A DNA stretch of 64,000 bases from Streptomyces sp. CBMA152 (GCF_014596475.1 NZ_MECJ01000009.1:1-64000); one strand, 5' to 3'. Positions 1-8,930 are shown, counted from the first letter of the stretch. Translations and numbers: made by a program. The notes: generated by a model from the letters alone, not told the origin.

Positions 1-1620
1 CGCCGTACGTGCCTCGGCCTCCGCCCGTGCCCGTGCGGCCGCCGCGTTGTCGCGCTCCTTCTCGGCGCGGGCCCGCGCCGCCGCAGCCAGGTCGCGCTCG
101 CGCTCGGCGATGGCGCGCTGCTCAGCCGCGATCTTCGCCTGGCGCTGGGCCTCGACGCGGGCCTCGCGGGTCTTCTTGGCGTGCTCCCAGGCCTGCTTCT
201 CGGCCTTCTCGGCCTCGATGCGGGCCGTCTTGGCGCGGGCGGCCGCGTCGGCGGCGATCTTGGCCTGCTTGTCGGCGGCCTGGGCCAGCGTGGCCGCGGC
301 CTTGGCGTGCTGCTCGGCGTTGGCGCGCCACTGCTTGGCCTGCTCCTCGTGGAGTTCGGCCTGGTTCTTGGCGTTGAGGCCCTTCGCGTCGGCCTCGGTG
401 GCGTCGACCGCGTGCTGGGCGGTCGTGCTCGCCTTGACGGCCGCGTCCGCCGCCGCCGCGATACCGGAGGCGACCTCGGACCACTGCGTGCCGTAGGTGA
501 GGCCGGTCTCGACGAGGACGTCGGCCTGGACCTTGGCCTGCGCGGCCGCGACCTGGGCGGCCTTCGCCGCGTCGGTGGCGATACCGACCTGGCGGGCGAC
601 CTCGGCCTTGACACTGTCGTACGAGGAAAGGTTCTTGCCAGCCCGGTCGGCGGAGAGCATACGGTCCGCCTGGCGCGCCTGACCGGCCGCGGAAGTCATC
701 GCGTTGGACGCTTCCTTGAGGGCCTTGACCGCGTTGCCGTGGGCCGTGATCAGCTTGGTACGGGCGTCGGCGGCGCGGGCAGCCTTCTCGGCCAGGTCGC
801 GCAGCTTGTCCGCGGCCTCCTGAGCCTCCTTCAGCGCCTTCTCGTGGGCGGCCCGGTCGTCTGCATCCTTCTGGGCCGCGACCTGGTAGCCCTTTTCGAG
901 GAACTCGGCGATGGCCTTGTCGTCGTTGGTGGCCAGGGCGGCCGCGGCGGCCTTCTTGACCTCGGGCCCACCGGAGGCGACGAGCATCTCGACGCGCTTG
1001 CGCAGCTCCGCCGCGCGGTCCTTGGCGGTCTGCTCGTTCTTCTTGTCCTGCGCCCGGGCGATGTCCGCTCCGAACGCCAGGAAATCAGCACGTGACTTGG
1101 CGTCGGACTTCAGGACGCGCTCGACCTCGGCGTTGAACACCGGGCCACCGGTGCCCCGCAGCGCCTCGATCTGCTCACGGTTCTTCGTGTCGGTGCCGTC
1201 ACGCTTGTCCTTGGCGCGCCGGCGCGCCTCGGCCTCGCCGTGCTCCAGGAACTCCTTGACCGCGTTCGGGTCGCTGCTCTCCAGCGCCTTCTTCGCGGCG
1301 TCGCGGACCTCGTCCTCCTCGTCGAACTCCGCGTAGTCCTCGACGAGTTGGCGGTCCCGCTCGGCGCTGATCCTGTCCAGCTCCGACTGCGGGGCGGCCG
1401 CCGGCGCACCAGGCGCCTTCGGCAGGGCCGCGGCCACGCGGTCCAGCGTGGCCAGGGTCTTGGTGTACGACGCCTGTTCGGCGTGGGCCGTCGTGGCGGC
1501 GGTGGCCTCGCTCGTCGAGCCACCGAGGATCGCCAGGACCAGGGTCGCCGACAGCGTCCCCGAGGCTGCCGCCGCCGTACGGCCTCGTAGCCTTCCGGCC
1601 CTCGGCCAGAATCTACCCAT
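1..1620 (-). CDS. Secreted ALF-repeat protein with long coiled coil (C-terminus outside window)
   Basis: The reading frame is open from the ATG at 1620 to the window edge (540 codons seen); an in-frame GTG lies just before it, with GAGGGG about 10 bases upstream. Residues 1-45 look like a signal peptide. About residues 101-135, 158-193 and 215-251 are three ALF-type repeats (pattern: Ala-rich helix, then 'A..EFL..G'), a short repeat family known mainly from Streptomyces secreted proteins of unknown function. From about 253 to the edge the protein is an Ala/Lys/Glu-rich coiled coil. Proteins built this way often continue into a variable C-terminal domain, but that part is not visible. A strong hairpin at 1741-1773 separates it from the next operon, so it probably has its own promoter in 1624-1740. 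Confidence 0.8.
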   Translation of the reverse strand, partial: MGRFWPRAGRLRGRTAAAASGTLSATLVLAILGGSTSEATAATTAHAEQASYTKTLATLDRVAAALPKAPGAPAAAPQSELDRISAERDRQLVEDYAEFDEEDEVRDAAKKALESSDPNAVKEFLEHGEAEARRRAKDKRDGTDTKNREQIEALRGTGGPVFNAEVERVLKSDAKSRADFLAFGADIARAQDKKNEQTAKDRAAELRKRVEMLVASGGPEVKKAAAAALATNDDKAIAEFLEKGYQVAAQKDADDRAAHEKALKEAQEAADKLRDLAEKAARAADARTKLITAHGNAVKALKEASNAMTSAAGQARQADRMLSADRAGKNLSSYDSVKAEVARQVGIATDAAKAAQVAAAQAKVQADVLVETGLTYGTQWSEVASGIAAAADAAVKASTTAQHAVDATEADAKGLNAKNQAELHEEQAKQWRANAEQHAKAAATLAQAADKQAKIAADAAARAKTARIEAEKAEKQAWEHAKKTREARVEAQRQAKIAAEQRAIAERERDLAAAARARAEKERDNAAAARARAEAEARTA

Positions 1621-1740
1621 CACGGGATGAATTCCCCTCAATTGTGGAAACAGAAAGCACCCCCTGCCCCAGGCATCACCGCGATGGAGGGCAGGGAGGA
1701 TCGGAAAAAGACAAAGAGAAAGAGCCGCGCGGCGGCTCAG

Positions 1741-1773
1741 GTGTCCGGCCGGCAGGTCACGCCGGCCGGACAC
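1741..1773 (-). terminator. Strong hairpin terminator of the ALF/lectin operon
   Basis: Two perfect 13-base arms (GTGTCCGGCCGGC and its complement) with a 7-base loop lie 17 bases past the stop codon of the minus-strand ALF gene. There is no U-tract, as is common for Streptomyces terminators. It ends the four-gene operon and isolates the next minus-strand gene. Confidence 0.75.
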
Positions 1774-1790
1774 CGGGGCGATCGATGCGA

Positions 1791-2903
1791 TCAGCCCTTC
1801 ACGCGGTTCTCCGCTTCCCGGGCCCGCTCGAACATGTCCTTCCAGAAGCCGGCCGACACGGCTGCTCCCGCCTGTTCCTCGGCCCAGGACGTCCCGTTGG
1901 CCTGAGCGGGATCGGTGATGCCCTGCCAGAGCCCGTTCGCGGACTCCTTGGCGGCCTTGGCGATGTTCCGCCAGTTCTCCGCCTGGGCAGCGGCGGCCTC
2001 CTGCTCCGCCTGCCACGCCTGCTGCGCAGAACCCGCGTGCTCGGACACGGCCTTCCACGCGGCTTCCGCCTCGGCCCGGGCCTTCGCGGCGTCGGCGGCG
2101 CCCCTGACAGCCTCCTCGGCGGCCGCCGCCTTCGCGATCAGCTGCGTCAGACCCGCGCGCCGCGCCGTCTCCGCGTCGCTCACGTACAGCCGGAACGCCT
2201 CCAGGTCCAAGGACCCGCCGGTGGCCCAGCCGTAGTGGTAGAACTCGGCGATGTCCGCGTCCGTGGCACCCGCCCGCAGCGCCCACCGCGCCGCCACCCG
2301 CACCTGCTCACCGGGGGCGTGTTCGGCGAGTGTGCCGACGAACTCACGGTCCCCGGCGGCGACTTCCAGCTTGTGCTGGACGTCGGCCTCACGGGTCGCC
2401 CGGTCGCGCTTCTGGGCCTCCGCGTAACCGCTCTTCACGAAGGCGGCACGGTCGGCGTCCGAGCCCTTCAGGGCCTTTTGCGCCGCCGCGCGCACGGCCG
2501 GGGAGAACTCGGCGGTGTGCGTGGCCACGACCCGTTCGCAGAAGCTCCGGTTCTGCGAACGCGAGTCCTTCAGGCGCTGCTTGGTGTACGCGTAACCGCC
2601 GCCGGGTGCCATCCACTCGGCGATCGCCTCGTCCCCCCGCGAGCTGCGCAGCGCGTTCCACGCGGAGACGCGCAGCTCGGCGGGCAGCTTCGAGGTCGCG
2701 ATCGAGTGGACGTAGTCGCGGGCGCTCTGCGCCGCGGCGGCCTTCAAGGCCGCCGCCGGGTCGGCCTGCTGCTCCACCGCGACGGACACGGGCGCATCCG
2801 CCCATGCCGGTGCCACTCCTGACGCCAGGACGCCCCCGCCGGCCAGCAGAGCGACCATGGTCGCCCGCGCGACCCACCGCTGACGTATCACCGCCGGCCT
2901 CAC
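1791..2903 (-). CDS. Secreted ALF-repeat protein
   Basis: A 370-residue protein starting at a GTG whose last bases form a GTGA overlap with the stop of the upstream lectin gene, so the two are probably translationally coupled; an upstream ATG at 2924 would overlap by 25 bases and is less likely. Residues 1-36 form a signal peptide ending near 'APAWADAP'. Three ALF-like repeats follow (about 70-100, 127-163 and 196-226), then an Ala/Glu-rich helical segment. No catalytic motif was seen. Function unknown; position beside lectins suggests an extracellular, possibly carbohydrate- or envelope-associated role (inference). Confidence 0.8.
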   Translation of the reverse strand: MRPAVIRQRWVARATMVALLAGGGVLASGVAPAWADAPVSVAVEQQADPAAALKAAAAQSARDYVHSIATSKLPAELRVSAWNALRSSRGDEAIAEWMAPGGGYAYTKQRLKDSRSQNRSFCERVVATHTAEFSPAVRAAAQKALKGSDADRAAFVKSGYAEAQKRDRATREADVQHKLEVAAGDREFVGTLAEHAPGEQVRVAARWALRAGATDADIAEFYHYGWATGGSLDLEAFRLYVSDAETARRAGLTQLIAKAAAAEEAVRGAADAAKARAEAEAAWKAVSEHAGSAQQAWQAEQEAAAAQAENWRNIAKAAKESANGLWQGITDPAQANGTSWAEEQAGAAVSAGFWKDMFERAREAENRVKG

Positions 2904-3517
2904 TTGACCGGCTTGATCTGCCACAGCTGGGCGTCGGTCTGGTTGCAGTACCAGGACTGGGCCTTGACGCCGTTCTCCGTCTTGGAGTTGACGATGTCCA
3001 GGCAGCGGTCCGCGGTGTGCGTGGGGCGCAGCTGGAAGAGCTTCTTCGCCGGGTCAACGAGCACGGCCTGCCAGCGCATCTGCGCCCCGCCGGTGCACGT
3101 CCACTGCTGGACGGCGGCGCCGGCCTTGGTGCCGCTGTTCTCGACCTCCAGGCACTTGTTGCCGGTCACCGACCGCAGCTCGTACGAGGCGCTGGCCGTG
3201 GGCACCATGCGCCACTGCTGGGCGGTGTTGGCGGGGTTGCAGGCCCACTGCTGGGCGGGCAGGCCGTCGTTGATCGCACCGTTGTTGATCTCCAGGCACT
3301 TGCCGCTGTGGGCGACCTGCAACTGGACGACCGCCTCGGGCAGCTTCACGCGCGCGGCCGCCTCGGCGGTGTTGGCGCGGGCGGTGTTGGCGGCTTCCTG
3401 GGCGGCCCGGGCGGCCTCGGCCGCGTCCTGGGCGTCGGCGTGGGCGATGTTCGCGGTGCCCGCCAGGGCGGCGACGCCGGCGGTGACGGCCAGCGCGGCA
3501 CGGATGATCCGAGTCAT
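2900..3517 (-). CDS. Secreted ricin-type beta-trefoil lectin
   Basis: A 205-residue protein with a signal peptide (residues 1-27, ending 'ANIAHADA'), a short Ala-rich linker and a ricin B-like beta-trefoil domain. The repeated signatures are visible: 'GKCLEINN', 'PAQQWAC', 'NKCLEVENSGT', 'VQQWTC', 'RCLDIVNS' and a final 'QLWQIKPVK'. Such domains bind sugars, often galactose-type. No enzyme domain is attached. It is a close paralogue of the upstream lectin gene and overlaps the downstream ALF gene by four bases. Start ATG at 3517 gives the standard signal peptide; longer in-frame extension is another gene's shadow. Confidence 0.88.
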   Translation of the reverse strand: MTRIIRAALAVTAGVAALAGTANIAHADAQDAAEAARAAQEAANTARANTAEAAARVKLPEAVVQLQVAHSGKCLEINNGAINDGLPAQQWACNPANTAQQWRMVPTASASYELRSVTGNKCLEVENSGTKAGAAVQQWTCTGGAQMRWQAVLVDPAKKLFQLRPTHTADRCLDIVNSKTENGVKAQSWYCNQTDAQLWQIKPVK

Positions 3518-3552
3518 CAAGTGATCCGTTTCGTCTCGAAGTTCGGGGGTGC

Positions 3553-4104
3553 TCAGGCCTTGACCGGCTTGATCTGCCACTGCTGGGCCGTGGTGCCGTT
3601 GCAGTACCAGAGCTGGGCGTTCGCGCCCTCGTTGAGAGAGCTGCTCTTGATCTCCAGGCAGCGGGCCGGAGCGTGCGCGGGGCGCAGCTCGTACAGGTCC
3701 TTGGTGATGTCCACCAGGATCGGGCGCCAGTGCATCTGGGCACCGCCGGTGCACCACCACTGCTGGACGTTCGCGCCGCCCGTGGTGCCGCTGTTCTCCA
3801 CTTCGAGGCACTTGCCGCTGTGCTTGGGCCGCAGCTCAAGGGTCCCGTCGCCGGTGGGCACCATGTCGAAGAGCTGGCTGTCGACGCCGTCGGCGCACTT
3901 GGTCTGCACCGCGTTAGCGCCGTTGCGCAGACTGCCCTTCTCGATGGTCAGGCACTGGCCGCTGTGGGCCGCCTGCAGCTGCACGGTGGCCGTTCCAGCC
4001 GCAGGGGCAGCCGTGTTCTCGTCGGCCTGGGCGGCGGTGAGGCTGCCGGCCAGGGCTGCGGCGCCGGCGGTGAGGGCCAGCGAGACTCGGATGATCCGAG
4101 ACAT
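3553..4104 (-). CDS. Secreted ricin-type beta-trefoil lectin
   Basis: A 183-residue lectin-only protein: signal peptide (about 1-27, 'LTAAQADE') followed by one beta-trefoil with repeated 'GQCLTIEK', 'GKCLEVENSGT', 'VQQWWCTGGAQMHW' and 'TTAQQWQIKPVK'. It matches its downstream neighbour motif for motif, so the pair is a tandem duplication that has since diverged. It sits 35 bases upstream of that paralogue and 56 bases downstream of the ALF-AbfB gene, all in one minus-strand operon. Sugar specificity cannot be read from the sequence. Confidence 0.88.
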   Translation of the reverse strand: MSRIIRVSLALTAGAAALAGSLTAAQADENTAAPAAGTATVQLQAAHSGQCLTIEKGSLRNGANAVQTKCADGVDSQLFDMVPTGDGTLELRPKHSGKCLEVENSGTTGGANVQQWWCTGGAQMHWRPILVDITKDLYELRPAHAPARCLEIKSSSLNEGANAQLWYCNGTTAQQWQIKPVKA

Positions 4105-4160
4105 CGGGTGTTCCGTTCTGTTCAGGTCTGCTGAGAAAAAAGGGGGGTGGCCGGGCCGGA

Positions 4161-5762
4161 TCAGGGCGCGAGCGGGCCGGCCAGCTTCCAGGTGGCGTCC
4201 TGCGCGAAGTCCTTGCCGCCGTCGAAGCGGTTCTTGCCGTCCTTGTCGGCCGCGTAGACGTCACCGTCGAAGTGCCGCAGCCAGCGGTTCGGCTGACTCG
4301 CCGACTCGAAGGACTTGCCGGACCCGGCAAGTCCCGGGCGGGCGCACCAGGTTGCGGCGTTGGCGGAGCCGTCGCTGCCGTCGTGCGCGGCGGCGACGAC
4401 CCGCAGGCCCTTCAGCGTCAGGTAGGAGCCGCGCTCACGGGCCGACTCGAAGGAGTAGCAGTCGGCCTTCTTGGCGAGGGCGGGCACGACGACCCAGGTG
4501 GCGTCCTCGCGGTCGGCCTGCTTGCCGTTGGGGCCGACGGGCGCCACGAATGCCTCACCGGCGTCCACGCGGGACTGCCGGACGAAGAAGCCGACCGGCT
4601 TGCCGCTGGCGGGCTGAAGCGACTGGCGCATGGCGCGGTACTGGTTCTCCTCCTTGAGGAAGTCGACCACGCCCTCGTCGCTGCCGCTCAGCACCTTGTC
4701 CGCCTTGGCCACGAACCAGGGGTTCACCCCGGTCTTGCCCATGGCGGCCGCGATCTGCTTCAGACGCAGCTTGTTGGCCTCGGCGACCTTCTGCCGCCGA
4801 TTCTCGGCGTCGGCCTTGTACGCCTTCTCGGCGCCGGCGTGGATGAACTCGCGCCAGTCGGCCGGGTTGGAGCTCAAGGCCGCCTTCTGGGCGGCCGCGT
4901 AGAGCTCGGGACCGTTGGCGGCCACGGCCTGGCGCAGCAGCTCGCGGATGAAGTTGTCGTCGCCGAGGCCGAGCATGGCCTCGGAGGGCGTGAGGTTGAA
5001 CAGCGCCGCCGTGCTCTTGCGCGCGGCCAGCTCCTGACGGCGCTGCGCCTCCTCGCGGTTCTTCTCCTCAAGTTCCTTGAGCTCGTTGGCGACGTCGCGC
5101 TGGTGGGCTTCGCGGGCGCCGTTGGTGATGAACTCGCGCCAGGCGGCCGCGTCACGGGCCAGCGCGCCTGCCGCGGCCGCCTTGACCTGCGGGCCTGCGG
5201 CCTCGTGCTTCATGACGGCCCGTACGAAATTGTCGTCGCTCAGCGCCAGCAGGTCGGGGCTGTTGGGGATGCCGACCGCGATCAGCGCCTGCGACTTCGC
5301 GAGCCGCTCGGCGCGGGCGGCGGCCTCGCGCTCCTGCTCGCGCTTGGTGTCGGTCGCGTACGCCTCGTGGATGCCCGTGACGATGAACCGTACGTGGTCC
5401 GCCGCGTCGGAGCTGAGCATGGCCTCCTCGGCGGCCATGCGCACCGCTTCGTACTTCTCGCCACCCTCCCGGGCCTTGCGCCAGAGCTCCTGGATGAAGT
5501 CCAGGTCGCTGCGCTGGAGGACGTCCCACGTGGCGTCGAGGCCGACGACGGACGCGGCGCCGACGCGCTGCTTCTCGTCGGTGCCGACGGCGGAGGCCGC
5601 GGCCACGGTGTCCCCCGGCGTGGCGGCGGCGATGCCCGGCGCGGCCACGCCGACGACGGCGGCCAGCGCGGTCGTGGTGACGACGCCTCGGGTGATGACC
5701 CTGCGCATGCGCGCAGAGGTGATGTCTCTCTTGTCCATGCTGGTTTGACTAGCCCTCTTCAT
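4161..5762 (-). CDS. Secreted ALF-repeat protein with C-terminal AbfB-like sugar-binding domain
   Basis: A 533-residue protein starting at ATG 5762 with AGGGG nine bases upstream (alternative ATG at 5738). After a signal region ending near 'APGIAAATPG' there are several ALF-like repeats ('SDDNFVRAVMKHEA', 'AAWREFITNGA', 'GDDNFIRELLRQA', 'ADWREFIHAGA'). From about residue 375 to the end the pattern changes to AbfB-like beta-trefoil repeats: 'YSFESARERGSYLTLKG', 'SFESASQPNRWLRHFDG' and 'FAQDATWKL'. AbfB domains bind arabinofuranose side chains in plant polysaccharides. It is first in the operon, so the AT-rich stretch upstream probably carries the promoter. Confidence 0.85.
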   Translation of the reverse strand: MKRASQTSMDKRDITSARMRRVITRGVVTTTALAAVVGVAAPGIAAATPGDTVAAASAVGTDEKQRVGAASVVGLDATWDVLQRSDLDFIQELWRKAREGGEKYEAVRMAAEEAMLSSDAADHVRFIVTGIHEAYATDTKREQEREAAARAERLAKSQALIAVGIPNSPDLLALSDDNFVRAVMKHEAAGPQVKAAAAGALARDAAAWREFITNGAREAHQRDVANELKELEEKNREEAQRRQELAARKSTAALFNLTPSEAMLGLGDDNFIRELLRQAVAANGPELYAAAQKAALSSNPADWREFIHAGAEKAYKADAENRRQKVAEANKLRLKQIAAAMGKTGVNPWFVAKADKVLSGSDEGVVDFLKEENQYRAMRQSLQPASGKPVGFFVRQSRVDAGEAFVAPVGPNGKQADREDATWVVVPALAKKADCYSFESARERGSYLTLKGLRVVAAAHDGSDGSANAATWCARPGLAGSGKSFESASQPNRWLRHFDGDVYAADKDGKNRFDGGKDFAQDATWKLAGPLAP

Positions 5763-6071
5763 CACGTAATGCCCCTGTAAGTAAAGGGGAGATGAGGGAT
5801 GAGTCTTGAAGAGTGCCCCAATAAGAGTCAAACCGGACTAGTTGGATATGATCTCGATCGACATGCCCAAAAATGGGTTTGCTTTTGCAATTTCATGATG
5901 GGTGATTGGCCTGTTGTTTACTTGCGTCGAGTAACAGCCAAGGTCCAACTCCGGCTGTGGGCGCGGATACCGTGCACTGACCGGCCGACTGGCGACACGC
6001 GCTCGGTATGACCAACTACGGGCCAGGCGGGGGCTGAGACCGAAAGCGGCCGGCCCCGACGAACAGCCCGT
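5763..6071. other. Gene-free, relatively AT-rich leader region
   Basis: No convincing gene. The half next to 5762 is much richer in A/T than its surroundings. On the minus strand a TTGACT hexamer sits about 60-65 bases upstream of the ALF-AbfB start, followed 18 bases later by only a weak -10-like element, so a promoter is plausible but not demonstrated. Confidence 0.4.
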
Positions 6072-6383
6072 CAAAGCGCCCACCCGGGACGACAAACGCG
6101 GGCGGTCAACCTCGCCGCCGCCCGCCAGTACCACGCCCGCGAAGGGCATCTGAACGTGGTCGACTGGCGACGGGGAAGCTCCGACACGTTTGCTCGCGAT
6201 GGACGTGGGACCGGTGCTGCTGACGGTGATGGGCGCCTCGTTCCACTGACGGACCGGGAACGGATGCTGCGCGACCTGGACACCCTGATCGAGCCCGGGG
6301 GTGGTGTGGGACACGGTGTGACGCCGCCCCCCGGATCGTCGTCCCCGGCGGCGACGAAGGCCCCCCGCGCAAGCGGATCCTGA
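6072..6383 (+). pseudogene. Possible relic of a helicase-associated domain gene
   Basis: One plus-strand frame reads 'RAVNLAAARQYHAREGHLNV', which fits the aromatic/'GHLNV' pattern of helicase-associated repeats found at the ends of large Streptomyces helicases. It then loses resemblance and ends at a stop. There is no start codon and no helicase motif. The assignment rests on one short stretch; it could be chance coding-like sequence. Confidence 0.25.
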
Positions 6384-6632
6384 ACGCCGTCAGCGCCCTC
6401 ACCCCAGAGCAGCGTGCCGTGTTCAACGCGATCCGGGCCGCGCCTGGCGATCGCTCCCCTCTGACGTCGGGGGTGGTTTCCGGGGATCCGGCGGGTTCGG
6501 CCGTGGTGATCGTGTCCCGGGACATCGACCCGCGCAGCCCGTTCGCCCGCCCGGGCCGGCGACCCCGAGGCGCTCACACGGAGCAAGGCCGATGCGCTCC
6601 GGGCGCACGTCGATGCCGACCTTGAACTGTTC

Positions 6633-7115
6633 GTGGAGAACAGGCCGTTCAGCCCCGAGCTCTTCGGCGTCTCCTCAAGACACCCGCATTCCGAGGCTGT
6701 ACTGCAACTCGTCGAGGCCGAGTGGTCAGATGACATCATTCCGGAAGTACGCGGCACGGACGGATCCTTGTTCCTCAGGTTCCGCCTGGACAACGAGGAG
6801 TTCCTCCAGCAGTTGATCGACCACCGGGACCCCGACGGGGGCCCCGAACTCGCCTTCCGACGCCGGATCCTGCACTGGGGCACGCAGAACTGGGGCGGCC
6901 TCACCTGGACCCTGTCGGCTCAGGGCACCCACCTGTACTGCTGCGACGTCGACGTGTTCCTCCCGGAGGAGCCGGTGGAGGTCACCGAGGACCTGTATCT
7001 GCACGTCCTCTCCTTTGACCCGGTGGCGTATGCGCGCGCCTGGTCGGACGAGGCGGGCGAGACCCCGCTGCGCCGCGTGAGCCTCAACGGATCCGAGGAG
7101 CGCGACCTGCCATAG
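6633..7115 (+). CDS. Conserved-looking hypothetical protein
   Basis: A 160-residue acidic, soluble protein from GTG 6633. The coding frame appears to continue upstream of this start ('LTRSKADALRAHVDADLELF') without an ATG or GTG, so the true N-terminus may have been lost or use a rarer start. No signal peptide, membrane segment or catalytic motif was recognised. The C-terminal half is rich in Trp, Glu and Asp ('ILHWGTQNWGGLTWTL', 'YCCDVDVFLPEEPVEV'). Composition and size resemble many uncharacterised Streptomyces proteins, including immunity-type proteins, but that is only a resemblance. Confidence 0.5.
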   Translation: MENRPFSPELFGVSSRHPHSEAVLQLVEAEWSDDIIPEVRGTDGSLFLRFRLDNEEFLQQLIDHRDPDGGPELAFRRRILHWGTQNWGGLTWTLSAQGTHLYCCDVDVFLPEEPVEVTEDLYLHVLSFDPVAYARAWSDEAGETPLRRVSLNGSEERDLP

Positions 7116-7488
7116 CGTGATCTGCGTTGAATCGGCTGCCGAGGGTGATGACGGCTGGGTGCATCGGCATGTTCCGGATCTACTGTTTGTCCAGTGGATG
7201 CCCCGTTGGGGCGACTTTACGGCTGGGGACGTCGCTCAGCGGCGTCGAAGGCGGGCGCAAGCGGGCCAGTGCGGCGAACTTGGTGGGAATGGGCGATCCC
7301 TTCATCGGAATGTTCCCGGGTCAGAAGAACCGCTCCCCTTTGGCGGGGCACGTGCGGGTAATGCCGGAGACAACGCCGTCTACGGGCAAGCCGTTACGAC
7401 TCCTGTGATGGCCCGGCACTTATTCGTTGTTTGAGTGGCGTGAGCCTGGGGCCGGCAGGCAGAGAGAGCCGACCCCATTCGCTGGCCG
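7116..7488. other. Gene-free stretch
   Basis: Short open frames exist on the plus strand but have no ribosome binding site or recognisable motif. I see no repeat or hairpin of note. Confidence 0.4.
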
Positions 7489-7995
7489 TTATACGAAGGT
7501 CCATTGCTGGTTGGCGCCGCCGGTGCAGTCCCATTGCTGAATGGTCGCCCAGTCCTCGGTGTTCCAGCCTGCGACGTCCAGACACTTGTTGCTGTTGACG
7601 TTCACCACTTCGAAGTGGCCGCTTCCCATATCGACCCTTGTCCACTGCTGGTTGGCGCCGCCGGTGCAGGTCCACTGCTGTACGACGGCCCAGTTCTGCG
7701 TGTTCCAGCCTGCGACGTCCATGCACTTGTTGCTGTTGGAGTTCACCACTTCGAAGTGGCCGCTCCCCATGTCGACCAGCGTCCACCGCTGGTTGGCGCC
7801 GCCGGTGCAGGTCCACTGCTGCACGCGCGCCCAGTCCTGCGTACTCCAGCCCGCGACGTCAAGACACTTGCCGCTGTTCACGTTCACGACCTGGGCGTTC
7901 GCAACGCCCAGGGCACTCGGCCGTGCCTGCTGGGCGGGCTGGGCAGCACTCGCCGTTGAGTTCGTGAACCCCACGATGGCCGCTCCAGCAGCCAT
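7489..7995 (-). CDS. Secreted ricin-type lectin with three near-identical repeats
   Basis: A 168-residue beta-trefoil lectin with three almost identical repeats of about 43 residues ('KCLDVAGW', 'VQQWTCTGGANQ', 'VDMGSGHFEVVN'). This regularity suggests recent repeat homogenisation. The N-terminus is odd: from ATG 7995 the signal peptide lacks its positive residues, while the in-frame codons just upstream read Trp-Ile-Arg-Lys-Cys-Gly-Val-Leu and run back to a stop without a start codon. An ATG with a GGTAGGG element lies upstream in another frame. A one-base deletion between them would explain this, so the gene may be functional only if an unusual start is used. Confidence 0.75.
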   Translation of the reverse strand: MAAGAAIVGFTNSTASAAQPAQQARPSALGVANAQVVNVNSGKCLDVAGWSTQDWARVQQWTCTGGANQRWTLVDMGSGHFEVVNSNSNKCMDVAGWNTQNWAVVQQWTCTGGANQQWTRVDMGSGHFEVVNVNSNKCLDVAGWNTEDWATIQQWDCTGGANQQWTFV

Positions 7996-8317
7996 CAGTA
8001 CCCCACACTTACGAATCCAGCCAGATCCATGTGAGCCCTACCCGAGGTTGAATATTCGACGTGTTCGCGCACACCGGAATCTCGGTGGCGGCCAGCGCAC
8101 TGGTGCGCGATTCGAGTGTGGCAAGGCAGTCCAGGCATGAAAATCCCGAGGGTTGGGGATTGACAAACGGGCGCTTATCGGGGAATCGATCCTGGGTGTG
8201 TGGTAACGCAGACTGGCGAGTTCGAGCCTCACTTCAGCAACCAGACGGCCTCGCGATTGTCTCAAATCGGTGGTGGTGTGCCGGAGCAGGCCGAGAATGT
8301 CCGTGACGATGAACCGC
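7996..8317. other. Gene-free stretch upstream of the lectin gene
   Basis: Besides the possible misframed lectin N-terminus near 8026 nothing coding was recognised. It ends at the broken edge of the IS5-type transposase. Confidence 0.4.
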
Positions 8318-8728
8318 TTACTGCCCTTTGACCTTCTTGCCCGCGTCGAATCCTCTGGTAGCGGCCGGGACGGTGTCGGCGGTACGGATCGACTGCGGGT
8401 CGATCAGCCCGGCGCTCGGCTCAGCGTCGCGGCCGTCGGCCTCACGGACCTGACTGCGCAGGGCGTCATCGATCCGTCCGACCGTGCCCTCGTCATGCCA
8501 CCACGAGAAGTACCAGTACACCGTGGGCCAAGGCGCGAAGTCCTTCGGCAACTGCCGCCATACACAACCGGTCCGCACCACGTAGAAGATCGCATCGACG
8601 ATCCGCCGTCGCGGATGCTTCTCACGCCGCCCGCCCTTCGGGCCAACCCGTGCCGGCGGCAGCAACGGTTCCACCAGTGCCCACTGCTCATCCGTCAGGT
8701 CTGATGGATACCCACCCCGAACACCACT
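8318..8728 (-). mobile_element. Truncated IS5-family transposase
   Basis: N-terminal part of an IS5-type DDE transposase: 'YPSDLTDEQWALVEPLLPP', 'RRRIVDAIFYVVRTGCVWRQ', then 'IDPQSIRTADTV' with the first catalytic Asp. It stops at 'GFDAGKKVKGQ', exactly where intact relatives continue 'KVKGRKR', so about half of the protein, including the remaining catalytic residues, is gone. Inactive remnant. Confidence 0.85.
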
Positions 8729-8785
8729 CACATGAGGCCCAACGACCACCCCGGCCCCGCGACACCGCAGATCTCAAACCGGTCT

Positions 8786-8930
8786 GACAGGCCGTCGTGT
8801 CGACAACACCGGCTTCTTCGCAGTCGACGACATCTCACAGGTCACCGACAAGGAGCTGTACGACCGGCTCCTCTCACAGTTCCCCTCCTGGCTGACGGCG
8901 GCCCGCGCGGCCGGCGTTCTGCCCGCGTAG
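8786..8930 (+). pseudogene. 3' remnant of an unrecognised gene
   Basis: A plus-strand frame without a start codon reads 'NTGFFAVDDISQVTDKELYD' and then 'LLSQFPSWLTAARAAGVLPA' to a stop. Its composition is like genuine protein, and it begins abruptly next to the transposase remnant, so it looks like the tail of a gene cut off by rearrangement. Function unknown. Confidence 0.4.

Noticed and set aside
181..1095. Plus-strand 304-codon frame over the first ALF gene
   Set aside because: Gly/Leu/Arg-rich shadow; the minus strand has a signal peptide, repeats and a coiled coil.
5799..6011. 70-codon plus-strand frame upstream of the ALF-AbfB gene
   Set aside because: AT-rich promoter region, no ribosome binding site, no recognisable protein features.
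7127..7408. 93-codon plus-strand frame
   Set aside because: No ribosome binding site or motif; probably chance.
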